A stretch of 64,000 nt of DNA. Origin: Rhizobium sophorae (GTDB taxonomy: Bacteria; Pseudomonadota; Alphaproteobacteria; Rhizobiales; Rhizobiaceae). This document shows, piece by piece, positions 16,930 through 26,225 of the stretch; the stretch's first letter is position 1; the number at the start of each line of letters is the position of its first letter. The DNA lies in NCBI RefSeq assembly GCF_013087515.1, contig NZ_JABFCN010000003.1, positions 186,001 through 250,000 on the forward strand, read 5' to 3'. The notes below the pieces were generated by a model. The model was not told the origin of the DNA. It was given only the letters and a program-made list of their open reading frames with translations, and made no database searches. The translations under genes were made by a program, and so were the position numbers.

Positions 16930-18192
16930 ATGCCACTCGGCTCCGAGCATCCGCTGCGAAGGGAACTTCACAACGAGCTCCATGCGCGCCCGTCACTTTA
17001 TTTCGATGGCGACACCGACGTCTGGCACATCGCCATCGTCGGCGAGAATGGCCCTCCTTTGCTGCCCAAGTCCCTGCCGGGATTGGAAGATGTCACCATG
17101 ACCGGCGAGGGCAACCACGGCACCGGTCGCGTCGGCGACGGCCGACTGAAATGGGAAGCCCATACCGAGTTCCTGACCCTCACCTTCGTCGTGCCGGCAT
17201 CGGCCGAACCCGGCAGCAATCCGCCGGCGGCCTTTCAGGCCTGCTGCCGCCAGATCGACGGAAAGGTCATCGCCGCAGTCCGGGTGCTGGTGCGCGACGA
17301 GACGGGCGGAAATCGTCCCGAAAAACCGAAACTGGACTATGTCGCATCCCAGGTTGGCGGCGGCGATGCGGAGGTGCATTCGAACTTCCGCCTGAGCGAC
17401 AGCGGTTTCGTCGAGTTCCTATTCTTCAACCGCAACCTCAACGCCTACAGGACCGGACGTATGGTCCGGCGTTTCCTCGAAATCGAGACCTATAGGATGA
17501 TGGCGCTTCTTGCGCTGCCGATGGCGCGCGAGACAGTATCGAAGCTTTCAACCTTCGACCGGCGCCTCGATCTCTTGATCGCGCATATGCAGAGCGCCGT
17601 CAAAGTCGACAAGGCGCTGCTGTCCGAGGTGACCAGGCTCTCCTCTGATGTGCTCAACTTCTCCGCCCTCGCCCGCCACCGGTTCGGCGCGACGAAAGCC
17701 TATGCTGAGATCGTGGCAAGCAGGCTGTCGGAACTTCGAGAAGAGCGGGTCGAGCAAAGGCAAAGGCTGGGTACGTTCATTGATCGGCGCTTCCAACCGG
17801 CTGTCCGCTCGGTCTATGCGGCAGAACGGCGCCTCGACGAACTGGCCGAACGCGTCAGTCTCGCCGGCGACCTGCTCAGAACCACCGTGCAGGTTCAGCT
17901 CGAAGATCAGAACGCCTCGCTGCTGACGTCCATGGAAGAGCGTGCGCGCATCCAGGTGCATATCCAGCAGGCGGTCGAAGGCTTCTCCGTCATCGCCATC
18001 ACCTATTACACCGTCGGCCTGGCGAAGATCTGCCTCGAAAGTATTTCCGAACTGGGTGTCGATCCCCACGTGGCGAAGCTTGCCGTTCTCGGCGCCATCC
18101 CGCTGGTGCTCTTTGCCGTCTGGACGGCGGTTCGTCACGTTCGCAAGAGCATTGCCGGCCACTCCGCCGGTCCGGCATCCGGAAGCCACTGA
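16930..18192 (+). CDS. DUF3422 family inner-membrane protein
   Basis: A 420-residue protein that starts with the family hallmark HPLRRELHNELHARPS. The middle is helical and charged (about 220-330, coiled-coil-like, with many Glu/Arg). Two C-terminal membrane segments lie near residues 352-372 and 383-403, so most of the protein should face the cytoplasm. Function of the family is not known to me. It stands alone, convergent with the chemoreceptor gene. Confidence 0.82.
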   Translation: MPLGSEHPLRRELHNELHARPSLYFDGDTDVWHIAIVGENGPPLLPKSLPGLEDVTMTGEGNHGTGRVGDGRLKWEAHTEFLTLTFVVPASAEPGSNPPAAFQACCRQIDGKVIAAVRVLVRDETGGNRPEKPKLDYVASQVGGGDAEVHSNFRLSDSGFVEFLFFNRNLNAYRTGRMVRRFLEIETYRMMALLALPMARETVSKLSTFDRRLDLLIAHMQSAVKVDKALLSEVTRLSSDVLNFSALARHRFGATKAYAEIVASRLSELREERVEQRQRLGTFIDRRFQPAVRSVYAAERRLDELAERVSLAGDLLRTTVQVQLEDQNASLLTSMEERARIQVHIQQAVEGFSVIAITYYTVGLAKICLESISELGVDPHVAKLAVLGAIPLVLFAVWTAVRHVRKSIAGHSAGPASGSH

Positions 18193-18261
18193 CGCGACGC
18201 CAGATATTCGCTCACCGCCGCCCTTACGAGGCGACGGCGTTTGCTTGCCTGCATCCGAACG

Positions 18262-20409
18262 TCAGGATGCCATCGCGTAGTGGCGATGCTCCGACGCCCG
18301 GCCGCTGCCCGTTCTGAACCGCCGCAGCAATTCGGCAAGGCCTTCGGTTTCATGTGTCAGGCTCTGGGCGGCGGCCGTCGTTTCCTCGACCATCGCGGCG
18401 TTCTGCTGCGTCACCTTGTCCATCTGGTCGCCGGCAGCCGAGACTTCGCGCAGGCTCGTCGCCTGTTCGCGGGCGGCAACGGCGATCTCGGCCACGGTTG
18501 CATTCATGGCGGTGACCTGCTCGACGATCTGTTCGAGCGAGAGGCCGGATTCACCCACCAGCTCGACGCCGGTCTTGACCTGCGCCGACGAGGTGGAGAT
18601 CAGCTGCTTGATCTCCCTCGCTGCATTGGCGGAGCGCTGGGCGAGTTCGCGGACTTCCTGGGCGACGACAGCAAAGCCCTTGCCTGCCTCTCCGGCGCGC
18701 GCCGCTTCCACGCCGGCATTCAGCGCCAGCAGGTTGGTCTGGAAGGCGATCTCGTCGATGACGCTGATGATGTTACCGATCTTCGACGACGAATTTTGAA
18801 TTTCCGTCATCGCATCGATGGCGCGGGCAACGATCTCTCCACCCTTTTCGGCGTTGGTTCGGGCGGTTGCCACGACAGCCTGAGCGCGGCTTGCGCCCTC
18901 CGCCGTTCCATTGACGCCGCGGGTCACGTCACCCAGCGCCGCGACGGTTTCTTCCAGCGAGGCTGCCTGCTGCTCGGTGCGGCGAGCGAGATCGTTGGAC
19001 GCCGTGGAGATTTCCGCAAGGCCGGAGCGGATGGTGGCGACCGCGCGAATGACGGAATCGACCGCTTCTTCGAGGCTCGCGACCGAATTGTTGAAATGAT
19101 CTCGGATCCTCACGTAGCGATGGTCGACTTCGCCGACGCGGACGGTGAGGTCACCCTTGGACAGCGCGTCCAGCCCGACGGAAATCTGCCGGAAGGCATG
19201 CTCCATCACCTGCGCATCGCTGAGCCGCTCAGCCTCCTGGCGCAGCCGCTCTTCTTCGGCCGCCAGGCGGGCGCGTTCGGCATTGGCTTCCGCGATCAGC
19301 TTGGCGCGGCCCGTTTCCTGGAAAACCTTCAGCGAACGCGCCATGGCCCCCAGCTCGTGGCGGTGCTCGACGCCCGTTACCACGATCCCTTCCTCGCCGC
19401 GGGCAAGCTGCTCCATGGACTGCGCCATGTTGCGCACCGCAGAGGAAATCAACCGGCCGACGAAATAGGAAAGCACGAGGCCGATGACGATCAGCAGCCC
19501 GCTGATGACAAGCGTCGTGCTGGTCGCGGAGGCAACCGTTGCGTCCACCGAACCATCAAGGGTCTTCTGCGCACCGGTAACGGTTGCCTGCAGATCCTTG
19601 AAGCCACCTGAGATTTTCGGCGCGAGCACGCTGAGCTGCGTCTGGCGGATATTGCCGGAAGCCTGCAGGACCTCCTTCATGTCGCCGAGACGGGCGGTGT
19701 AGTTTTGCATGAGCTGGCCGGCGCCCATCAGGCGCTTCTTCTGCAGCTCGTTCTTTGCGGCCTTGGCGGCGGCATCGTTGAGCGCCACCGCTTCGGCCAG
19801 TGCTGCCTGGGCCGTGTCGTAGGCGGCAAAATCATCGGAATGCACGAAGCGTTCGGAGAAATAGAGACTGCGGTTCAAGGCCTCCAGTGTCGCCGCCGTC
19901 ATCTGCAGCAGCGGCACATCGTTCTGGCGCCAGGCGCTGCGCACGACATCGTTGAGCGCGATGCTGGTCCAGGGGCCGAATTCGGTGACCTTGGAGATCA
20001 AGGCATCACGCCTGGCCTGCAGGGCGACAATCTGTTCGAAAGCCTTGCCATAGGTGGCAATGTCCTGGCGGATTGCCGCAAGGCCGGACTGCAGGTCCCT
20101 GTTGCCGGCAAAACGCGGGTCGTCGGCGTCGAAGGCTTTCACGCCGGCGCGGAAGCGATCGACGACATCCTGCGTCGGCGTGGAGCGGAAGGCTTCCGCC
20201 GACATCTGAATCTCGTTCAGCTGGTCGCTGTAATCCGAGATGGCGAGACTTTGGCCGGCGGTGGCGCGATAAGACGAGAAGATCGAGGCGAGCCCGTTCA
20301 TACCAGAGATCGCGCTGACCGTGAGCAGGCTCATCAACAGGATCAGCGGTACGAAGCCGGAGGTGATCTGTGCGCGAATGCCGAATTTATTCCAGAAATG
20401 CAACATCAT
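18262..20409 (-). CDS. Methyl-accepting chemotaxis protein
   Basis: A 715-residue transmembrane chemoreceptor. TM1 is at about 18-36, followed by a long helical periplasmic domain of roughly 260 residues, whose size would fit a helical bimodular sensor. TM2 is at about 297-318, HAMP at about 318-372, and a second HAMP-like stretch around 410-460. The signalling hairpin contains the conserved tip ([20 protein letters not shown]). There is no C-terminal NWETF-type pentapeptide. The gene follows a sugar-binding protein by 12 bases in the same direction, so the two probably form a receptor pair that senses a bound sugar. Confidence 0.9.
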   Translation of the reverse strand: MMLHFWNKFGIRAQITSGFVPLILLMSLLTVSAISGMNGLASIFSSYRATAGQSLAISDYSDQLNEIQMSAEAFRSTPTQDVVDRFRAGVKAFDADDPRFAGNRDLQSGLAAIRQDIATYGKAFEQIVALQARRDALISKVTEFGPWTSIALNDVVRSAWRQNDVPLLQMTAATLEALNRSLYFSERFVHSDDFAAYDTAQAALAEAVALNDAAAKAAKNELQKKRLMGAGQLMQNYTARLGDMKEVLQASGNIRQTQLSVLAPKISGGFKDLQATVTGAQKTLDGSVDATVASATSTTLVISGLLIVIGLVLSYFVGRLISSAVRNMAQSMEQLARGEEGIVVTGVEHRHELGAMARSLKVFQETGRAKLIAEANAERARLAAEEERLRQEAERLSDAQVMEHAFRQISVGLDALSKGDLTVRVGEVDHRYVRIRDHFNNSVASLEEAVDSVIRAVATIRSGLAEISTASNDLARRTEQQAASLEETVAALGDVTRGVNGTAEGASRAQAVVATARTNAEKGGEIVARAIDAMTEIQNSSSKIGNIISVIDEIAFQTNLLALNAGVEAARAGEAGKGFAVVAQEVRELAQRSANAAREIKQLISTSSAQVKTGVELVGESGLSLEQIVEQVTAMNATVAEIAVAAREQATSLREVSAAGDQMDKVTQQNAAMVEETTAAAQSLTHETEGLAELLRRFRTGSGRASEHRHYAMAS

Positions 20410-20421
20410 AGTCCTCTTATG

Positions 20422-21351
20422 TCACTGGCTCTTCGGCAGATAGGTGGCAATGTTCTCAGGTGTGACGAGTTCGAAGGGAACGTTGTTTTCGCGCGGCACC
20501 TTCTCCTTGCGGATCAGCTTGACGGCAGCGTCGACAGCGGCAGCGCCCTGTCCGACGGCGCTTTGGAGAATGGTGACGTCGAGATCGCCGGCCACCATCG
20601 CGGCGAGCGCGTCGTCGGTCGCGTCGACGCCGGCGACGACGACGTTCTTCATCGGGATATTGTTCTTCTTCATGGCCCGGATCGCACCGAGCGCCATCTC
20701 GTCATTATTGGCGATGACCGCGTCGAACTTGACACCGGCCGACAGCCATTCCTGCATCTGCTGGTCGGCATAATCGCTCGACCAATAGGCGGCCTGCCGC
20801 TCGACGATCTGAAGACCCTGGCAATCCGGGGTGGCGATGACGTCGGAGATGTCCTGCGTGCGGGCGCGGGCGGCCGCGTGGAAGGGTTCGCCCATCAGCA
20901 CGACGACGCGCCCTTTGCCTTTGAGGAGCGCGCAGACCTGCTTGGTCTCCAGTGTTCCAGATTCCTTCTCGTTGGAGGCGACCACTACCTGATTATCAGG
21001 CAGGTCCAGTAGGTTGGAAGGAACATTGTTGATGTAGACCAGCGGAATACCGGCATCTGCCGCCATCTTGGTCATTTGCGGCCCGAGGTCGCCATCGGAG
21101 ACAGCAAGGATAATGGCGTCGACCTTGTCGGCAATGAGGTTCTGCACCTGCTGCTTCTGGAGCTCGTTGTCGCCCTTGGCACTTTCGGTGACGAGCTTGA
21201 GGCCTGATATCGTCTGCCCATGCGAGACGACGCCGTTCAGAAGCGCTGTTCTGAATTTGTCGAGATCGGACATCGAAACCCCGATCGTCTGGGCGTGGGC
21301 AGCAGAGATCGATATCGCCAAGGCGATGGATGCAAGCGTAGCCGTTTTCAT
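20422..21351 (-). CDS. Periplasmic sugar-binding protein (ribose/ChvE type) paired with chemoreceptor
   Basis: A 309-residue type I periplasmic binding protein with an N-terminal signal peptide (cleavage after AHA, near residue 20). It has the family pattern of two Rossmann-like lobes (AIILAVSDGDLGPQM, VIANNDEMALGAIRAMKKN, VVVAGVDATDDAL). It resembles binding proteins of CUT2 importers, but no CUT2 ATPase or permease lies nearby; the downstream partner is a chemoreceptor. I infer that it serves chemotaxis, as ChvE/RbsB-like proteins can. An AT-rich 200-base region lies upstream. Confidence 0.87.
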   Translation of the reverse strand: MKTATLASIALAISISAAHAQTIGVSMSDLDKFRTALLNGVVSHGQTISGLKLVTESAKGDNELQKQQVQNLIADKVDAIILAVSDGDLGPQMTKMAADAGIPLVYINNVPSNLLDLPDNQVVVASNEKESGTLETKQVCALLKGKGRVVVLMGEPFHAAARARTQDISDVIATPDCQGLQIVERQAAYWSSDYADQQMQEWLSAGVKFDAVIANNDEMALGAIRAMKKNNIPMKNVVVAGVDATDDALAAMVAGDLDVTILQSAVGQGAAAVDAAVKLIRKEKVPRENNVPFELVTPENIATYLPKSQ

Positions 21352-21552
21352 GAATTCCCCTGCACAATTCGAATATGAAAGGGTTATTTCAAATTTTGGT
21401 TAAATTTTACTTTTCTTCCGAAAGCAAAAGTTAAGCGCGAGGGTATGATCTTGCGGCGGCAGGGAGCGCCTTCTTCGGCAGCGATCGACCGGACTTGAAG
21501 GACATCACGCCAAGCTTGATGGGATGCGCTTGAAGTCTTGTTCTTATGAAGA

Positions 21553-22437
21553 TTAGCGCCCACCGAAGCCGGAGCTGACGGTGATACCCTTGTAGATCAC
21601 CCTCTGCAGCACGATGGCCAGGATGACACCCGGCACCATGGAGATCGTCGCGCCGGCCATGATGTAGTTCCACGCAGTTCCCTGCTGTGTCTGGAACAGG
21701 GTGAGCCCGAGCGGCAGCGTGGCCATTTCGACGCCGCTGGTGGCGATCAGCGGCCAGAGGAAACTCTTCCATTGTGCGATGAAGGTGAACAGCGCCAGCA
21801 GGCCGATGGCCGGCATGGCAAGCGGAATGATGACCGTAACCAGGATGCGCAGGCGCGAAGCCCCGTCCATCATCGCCGCCTCGTCGAGATCCTTGGGAAT
21901 GCCGAGGATGAACTGCCGCAGCAGAAAGGTACCGAAAGAGCTGAAGGCGACCGGCAGGATCATGCCGTGATAGGTGTTGATCCAGCCGAACGTACTGACG
22001 ATGAGGAAGAGCGGGATGACCAGCATCACCTGCGGGATCATCAGCGTGGTGAGATAGGTGAGCAGCAGCCCCTCCCGGCCGGGAAACCTCAGCCGGGCGA
22101 AGGCGTAGGCAGACAGGCAGGAGACCGCAATCACGATCGCCGTAACGCCGCAGGCGACCACGAAGGAATTCAACAGGAAGGTTCCGAACGGCAGGGAAAC
22201 CACGGCTTCGACGAATGTTCCCCAATGATATTCCTCGGGGAAGATGCGGACCGGCACGGCCATCACCTCGGCATTGGAGCGCACGGCGTTCGACACCATC
22301 CAGAAGAACGGGAAGAGGAAAAGCAGCGCAATCAGCGAAAGCCCCGTGTAACTGGCGAAGGAGCCGATGCGCCGCAATATGCGGTGACGATGCTGGGACA
22401 CGGAATGCGGATGCCGTGAGGTCGGGTCAATCGTCAT
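21553..22437 (-). CDS. Sugar ABC transporter permease, MalG type (fucosidase locus)
   Basis: A 294-residue CUT1 permease with six predicted membrane segments and an EAA loop (DEAAMMDGASRLRILVTVIIP). Its start overlaps the end of the MalF-type gene by 11 bases. It is the last gene of a minus-strand operon that begins with the alpha-L-fucosidase and the binding protein, so its likely substrate is fucose or a fucosyl oligosaccharide. No ATPase gene is present in this operon; it probably borrows a MalK-type ATPase from elsewhere, which is common for CUT1 systems. Confidence 0.88.
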   Translation of the reverse strand: MTIDPTSRHPHSVSQHRHRILRRIGSFASYTGLSLIALLFLFPFFWMVSNAVRSNAEVMAVPVRIFPEEYHWGTFVEAVVSLPFGTFLLNSFVVACGVTAIVIAVSCLSAYAFARLRFPGREGLLLTYLTTLMIPQVMLVIPLFLIVSTFGWINTYHGMILPVAFSSFGTFLLRQFILGIPKDLDEAAMMDGASRLRILVTVIIPLAMPAIGLLALFTFIAQWKSFLWPLIATSGVEMATLPLGLTLFQTQQGTAWNYIMAGATISMVPGVILAIVLQRVIYKGITVSSGFGGR

Positions 22438-23353
22438 AATGCACCCATTTGCGCTGCATGTGGAATTGCAAGATGGTGAGCGCCATGATCATGACGAACA
22501 TCACCCAGGCGAGAGCCGAGGCATAGCCCATCTGGAAATTGGTGAAGCCCTTCTGGTAGATGGCAAAGCCTAGCGTGGCCGTCGCCGAGCCCGGCCCGCC
22601 GCGCGTCATCGCGAATATCTCGTCGAAGATCTGCAGCGAGGTGATGGCCGTCATCACGGTGCCGAAGAAGATGGTCGGCGATATGAGCGGCAGGCGGATG
22701 CGCCAGAAGCGCTGCCAGGCATTGGCGCCGTCGATCGTCGCCGCCTCGAGATAGTGCTTCGGCACAAGGTCGAGCGCGGCGTTGAACATCACGACGTTGT
22801 AGCCGACATTCGCCCACAGGGTGACGAGCACGATCGCCTGCATGGCCCAGCTCGAGCTCAGCAGGAAATTCGGCAGACCGAGGCCGAGCGCGCGGATGAT
22901 GGTGTCGGCCAGCCCGTCCGGTGTAAAGATGAGCAGCCACACCACCGACGCCGCGATGGTGGGCGTGAAGGTCGGCAGGAAGAAGATTACCCGGAAGATT
23001 GCCTTGCCGCGCTTCAGGCTCGATATCCAGACCGCCAGCGTCAACGAGATGACGAGGTTCAGCGCCAGATACTCGACGGCGAAGAGCAACGTGTTGCGCA
23101 ATATGGTGTAGAAGGCCGGATCAACGGTGAAGAGCCTGATATAATTCTGAAAGCCGACGAAGGACGGCGTCGAGATCAGCTGCCAATTGGTAAAGCTGAG
23201 CGCCAGCGACGCCACGATCGGCAAGGCCATGAAGACCATGAAGCCGAGGAAGCTCGGCAACAGGAACAGCATGGCAGTTTGCGTCTCCGGCTTCAGGAAG
23301 CGCCGGGGCCGACCGGGCTGCAAGGAAACTTCGGCAACAGCGCTTTGCGACAT
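22427..23353 (-). CDS. Sugar ABC transporter permease, MalF type (fucosidase locus)
   Basis: A 308-residue CUT1 permease. The start at 23353 is chosen because GGAGG lies just upstream, while the in-frame ATG at 23365 overlaps that site. Membrane segments begin near residue 25 (TAMLFLLPSFLGFMVFMALP), and the EAA loop reads LEAATIDGANAWQRFWRIRLP. It follows the binding-protein gene after a 68-base spacer containing a strong hairpin. Confidence 0.88.
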   Translation of the reverse strand: MSQSAVAEVSLQPGRPRRFLKPETQTAMLFLLPSFLGFMVFMALPIVASLALSFTNWQLISTPSFVGFQNYIRLFTVDPAFYTILRNTLLFAVEYLALNLVISLTLAVWISSLKRGKAIFRVIFFLPTFTPTIAASVVWLLIFTPDGLADTIIRALGLGLPNFLLSSSWAMQAIVLVTLWANVGYNVVMFNAALDLVPKHYLEAATIDGANAWQRFWRIRLPLISPTIFFGTVMTAITSLQIFDEIFAMTRGGPGSATATLGFAIYQKGFTNFQMGYASALAWVMFVMIMALTILQFHMQRKWVHYDD

Positions 23354-23395
23354 GTCTTCCTCCATGCGCGGCAGGTCCTGCCACGGGCGGGCGCT

Positions 23396-23417
23396 AGCGC
23401 GTCCTGTCGGACGCGCT
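23396..23417 (-). other. Intercistronic hairpin between binding-protein and permease genes
   Basis: A perfect 9-bp stem (AGCGCGTCC / GGACGCGCT) with a TGTC tetraloop, five bases after the stop of the binding-protein gene. Hairpins at this position usually protect the upstream mRNA and lower permease expression relative to the binding protein. On the minus strand there is no T tract after the stem, so this is not a full terminator. Confidence 0.65.
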
Positions 23418-23421
23418 GGCT

Positions 23422-24645
23422 TTATTGCTGCGCAAGGCTCTGGATGGACTCCATCGTCTGCTTGGCATCGGCGCTACCGGCGAAAGCCGGCGGGAAATAC
23501 TGGTTGAACAGGTTTTCCACCGCGGCCCAGTTGTTGGTGATCACGTAAGGCACGGAATGCGCCAGGGAATAGTCGATGGCCTCGCCGCCATTGGTGATGT
23601 CCTTGGCCGCCACCTTGTACCAGACGGATTGCGACGCCGTGCGCGCTGGCAAGGCACGGCCCTGCTCGGCGAGATAGGATAAGGCTTCCGGGCTGGTCAG
23701 CACCTGGATCGCCTGCCAGGCAGCATCCTTGTTTTTGCTTGACGTGGAAATGCCGAAGCCGGAGCCTGCTGTGACGGCCGAGAGTTCGCCTTTGTCGCGC
23801 GGCAGGGTGGTGAGGCCGATCTTGAACTTAGCCTGGTCCTTCATGCCGATAATAGACCAGGGACCATCGATATACATGGCGACGTTGCCCGAATTGAACC
23901 GGCCCTGGACGACATCACCGGGATCCGCGCCACCCGAGGGAACCAGCGGCGCGATCTTATCCTTGGCGGCAAAGCCGATCATCCTGTCGGCAGCGGCAAC
24001 TGCGCTCGCACTGGTCAAGTCAAGCTCTCCGGCGTCGTTGACGTATTTATCGCCCCAGGCCGCGGCTAGGACCGAATAGTTGGTCGGAGTGATGCCGAAG
24101 CCATATTTGCCGTCTTTCGTCAGCTTCTTGGCGGCATCGGTGAACTCGGCAAGCGTCCAGCCAGGCTTCGGCAGCGGGACGCCGGCGGCTTCGAGCGCGT
24201 CCTGGTTATAATAGATGACCCACGGACCGACATCGTAGGGCAGACCGTAGAGCTGCTTGTCGACGGACATGCCGCCGATGATCGAAGGGGTGAAGGCGCT
24301 GACGTCGAACTTATCGGCCTCGATCCGGTCATTCAGGGGCTCGAGCAGCGAATAGAAGTTCGGCATGCGCAGCGACTGCATGGAAACAATGTCGGCGAGC
24401 TGTCCCGATGCCGCCAGCACCGGCAGCCTTGTCCAGTAATCGACCCAGCCCGTCGTCGTCAGCGTTACCTTGATGTCGGGATACTTGGCGGTCACCATCT
24501 CTGCCAGATGTTGCCAGCTCTTGGTGTCGGTTTCGGAGCCGGTCCACATCTGCCAGGTCAGGTTGACCTGTTCGGCCGATGCGGCTGTGGCAAAAAGGCT
24601 ACCGCCGATTGCGGCAAGCATAAGCGTTTTCTTCAACACCTTCAT
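23422..24645 (-). CDS. Sugar ABC transporter substrate-binding protein (fucosidase locus)
   Basis: A 407-residue CUT1 solute-binding protein. The start at 24645 gives a signal peptide (MKVLKKTLMLAAIGG..., cleavage after ASA near residue 24) and is preceded by GGAGGAG. The body has the SBP_bac_1 pattern (LTWQMWTGSETDTKSW, PYDVGPWVIYYNQDALEAAG). It sits between the fucosidase and the permeases, so it probably binds a fucose-containing oligosaccharide in the periplasm. Confidence 0.88.
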   Translation of the reverse strand: MKVLKKTLMLAAIGGSLFATAASAEQVNLTWQMWTGSETDTKSWQHLAEMVTAKYPDIKVTLTTTGWVDYWTRLPVLAASGQLADIVSMQSLRMPNFYSLLEPLNDRIEADKFDVSAFTPSIIGGMSVDKQLYGLPYDVGPWVIYYNQDALEAAGVPLPKPGWTLAEFTDAAKKLTKDGKYGFGITPTNYSVLAAAWGDKYVNDAGELDLTSASAVAAADRMIGFAAKDKIAPLVPSGGADPGDVVQGRFNSGNVAMYIDGPWSIIGMKDQAKFKIGLTTLPRDKGELSAVTAGSGFGISTSSKNKDAAWQAIQVLTSPEALSYLAEQGRALPARTASQSVWYKVAAKDITNGGEAIDYSLAHSVPYVITNNWAAVENLFNQYFPPAFAGSADAKQTMESIQSLAQQ

Positions 24646-24695
24646 GGGTTTCTCCTCCCTCCATGAACGCAATGGACACGCAAGTGCGATCGAGC

Positions 24696-26018
24696 TCACG
24701 CCTTCAGGACGATCTCGATCACCGGCACGGTAACGTCCGGGCGCCGGACCGGCAGTTCGAGCGTGATCATGCCTTCCGGCACCGTCACGCCGATATTGGA
24801 ATCCACATCTTTGGCATGGTTCAGCCAGTGCACCTCGCTGGCATCATGCAGGAATTGCGCATAGGCGATCCTGTCGGCGAGACCTTCGATGTGGATGTGG
24901 CGGTAAGGCCAATTGTAGACGTGCAGATAAAGGCGGTTGCCGCGCTGGGTATAACGGCAGCCAGCCGGCACCGGATAGCGGGATGGCCCTGCCCCATAGA
25001 TGGAACGTCCGTTGACTTCCATCCAGTTCTGATAGACCTCGAGCGCGCTGATGGCGCGCGCATCGAGCGTGCCCCGGCCGGTCGGGCCGACATTCATCAA
25101 GAGGTTGCCGCCGAGCGCGACGGAATCGATCAGCAGCTGGATGATCTGTTCCGGGCTCTTCCAGGTATCTTCGTCGCGGTGATAACCCCAGGAGCCGCTG
25201 AAGGTATGGCAGGCTTCCCAGAGCACCCCCTGGCTGGCGATGGCGGGGGCGACCCGCGGCGTATATTGCTCCGGCGTCGTCACGTCAGGCAGGGTGCCGG
25301 GCGGCAGATCGAGGCGGTTGTTGACGATGATGCCGGGCTGCAGCTCGCGAACCAGATCGACCAGCCGCTCGCTCTCCCAATCGGCGCGCCCCTTGCCGGG
25401 CAGCCCGTGATATTCCCGCCTTGGGTAGCTGAAATCGAACCAGATGATGTCGATGCGGCCAAAGCCGGTCAGAAGCTCGCGCACCTGTTCGCGCATATAG
25501 GCAGCGTAGTTGGCGATGTTACGGCCGGCATTCATCGCCTTGGCGTCGGGATGGTTGCGCAGCGGATGGTGAACGTCGATCGGGAAATCGGGATGGTGCC
25601 AGTCAAGCAGCGAATAGTAGAAGCCGATCTTCAGCCCTTCGGCACGGAAGGCTTCGACCAGCGGCGTGAGCAGATCTTTGCCGCAGGGCGTGTTCGGCGC
25701 CTTGTAGTCCGTCACCTTGCTGTCCCAGAGGCAGAAACCCTCATGATGCTTGGTCGTCACCACGACATATTTCATGCCGGCAAGACGCGCACGGCGGGCC
25801 CACTCCTTGGGATCGTAGAGATCGGGATCGAAATTGTCGAAATAGCGCTGGTAATGCTCGTCGGTCAGTTCCTCGCGGTTTTTCAACCACTCGTGCCGGG
25901 CGCCCAGCGCATAGAGGCCCCAATGAATGAACATGCCCAGGCGATCCTGGCTGAACCAGGCATGTTTCTCCGCCCCTCCCGATGCCGGATTTTCCGGCTG
26001 GCGTTCCGAACTCGTCAC
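24696..26018 (-). CDS. Alpha-L-fucosidase, glycoside hydrolase family 29
   Basis: A 440-residue GH29 enzyme that removes alpha-linked L-fucose by a retaining mechanism. Visible motifs are GMFIHWGLY (28-36), TKHHEGFCLWDS (89-100) and IIWFDFSY with the expected nucleophile Asp195. It has no signal peptide, so it acts in the cytoplasm on imported substrate. The start is GTG at 26018 with GGAGGAG upstream. It is the first gene of the operon, downstream of an operator that matches one before the divergent LacI gene. Confidence 0.92.
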   Translation of the reverse strand: MTSSERQPENPASGGAEKHAWFSQDRLGMFIHWGLYALGARHEWLKNREELTDEHYQRYFDNFDPDLYDPKEWARRARLAGMKYVVVTTKHHEGFCLWDSKVTDYKAPNTPCGKDLLTPLVEAFRAEGLKIGFYYSLLDWHHPDFPIDVHHPLRNHPDAKAMNAGRNIANYAAYMREQVRELLTGFGRIDIIWFDFSYPRREYHGLPGKGRADWESERLVDLVRELQPGIIVNNRLDLPPGTLPDVTTPEQYTPRVAPAIASQGVLWEACHTFSGSWGYHRDEDTWKSPEQIIQLLIDSVALGGNLLMNVGPTGRGTLDARAISALEVYQNWMEVNGRSIYGAGPSRYPVPAGCRYTQRGNRLYLHVYNWPYRHIHIEGLADRIAYAQFLHDASEVHWLNHAKDVDSNIGVTVPEGMITLELPVRRPDVTVPVIEIVLKA

Positions 26019-26055
26019 AGGTTTCTCCTCCCTGTTTTCCGGCTCGACATCATAT

Positions 26056-26067
26056 CGAACCGGTTCG
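26056..26067. promoter_or_regulatory. LacI-type operator upstream of fucosidase operon
   Basis: CGAACCGGTTCG is a perfect 12-base palindrome with central CG, 37 bases before the fucosidase start. It shares the 10-base core GAACCGGTTC with the site at 26209, next to the LacI gene. Confidence 0.78.
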
Positions 26068-26208
26068 GTAAATGATCATCTCGCCTGATCCGATGTCTGT
26101 CAAGCCGAAATTCGCGATCACAAGATCAGAAAGGCAAGCCCCACAAAGCAACCGATTTGAAGCATGAATGTTGCGCCGAGCAATAAAATCGGACATAACA
26201 AGGTATTA

Positions 26209-26218
26209 GAACCGGTTC
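26209..26218. promoter_or_regulatory. LacI-type operator at the regulator start
   Basis: GAACCGGTTC, a perfect palindrome identical to the core of the fucosidase operator, ends seven bases before the ATG of the LacI gene. It occupies the position of the ribosome site, so binding would block expression of the regulator itself. Confidence 0.75.
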
Positions 26219-26225
26219 GACAGAC

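Noticed and set aside
18241..21012. Two long plus-strand frames opposite the chemoreceptor and binding-protein genes
   Set aside because: Composition-driven shadows of clearly recognised genes.
24663..26075. 470-codon plus-strand frame opposite the fucosidase
   Set aside because: The minus strand encodes an intact GH29 enzyme with catalytic motifs; the plus frame is a shadow.
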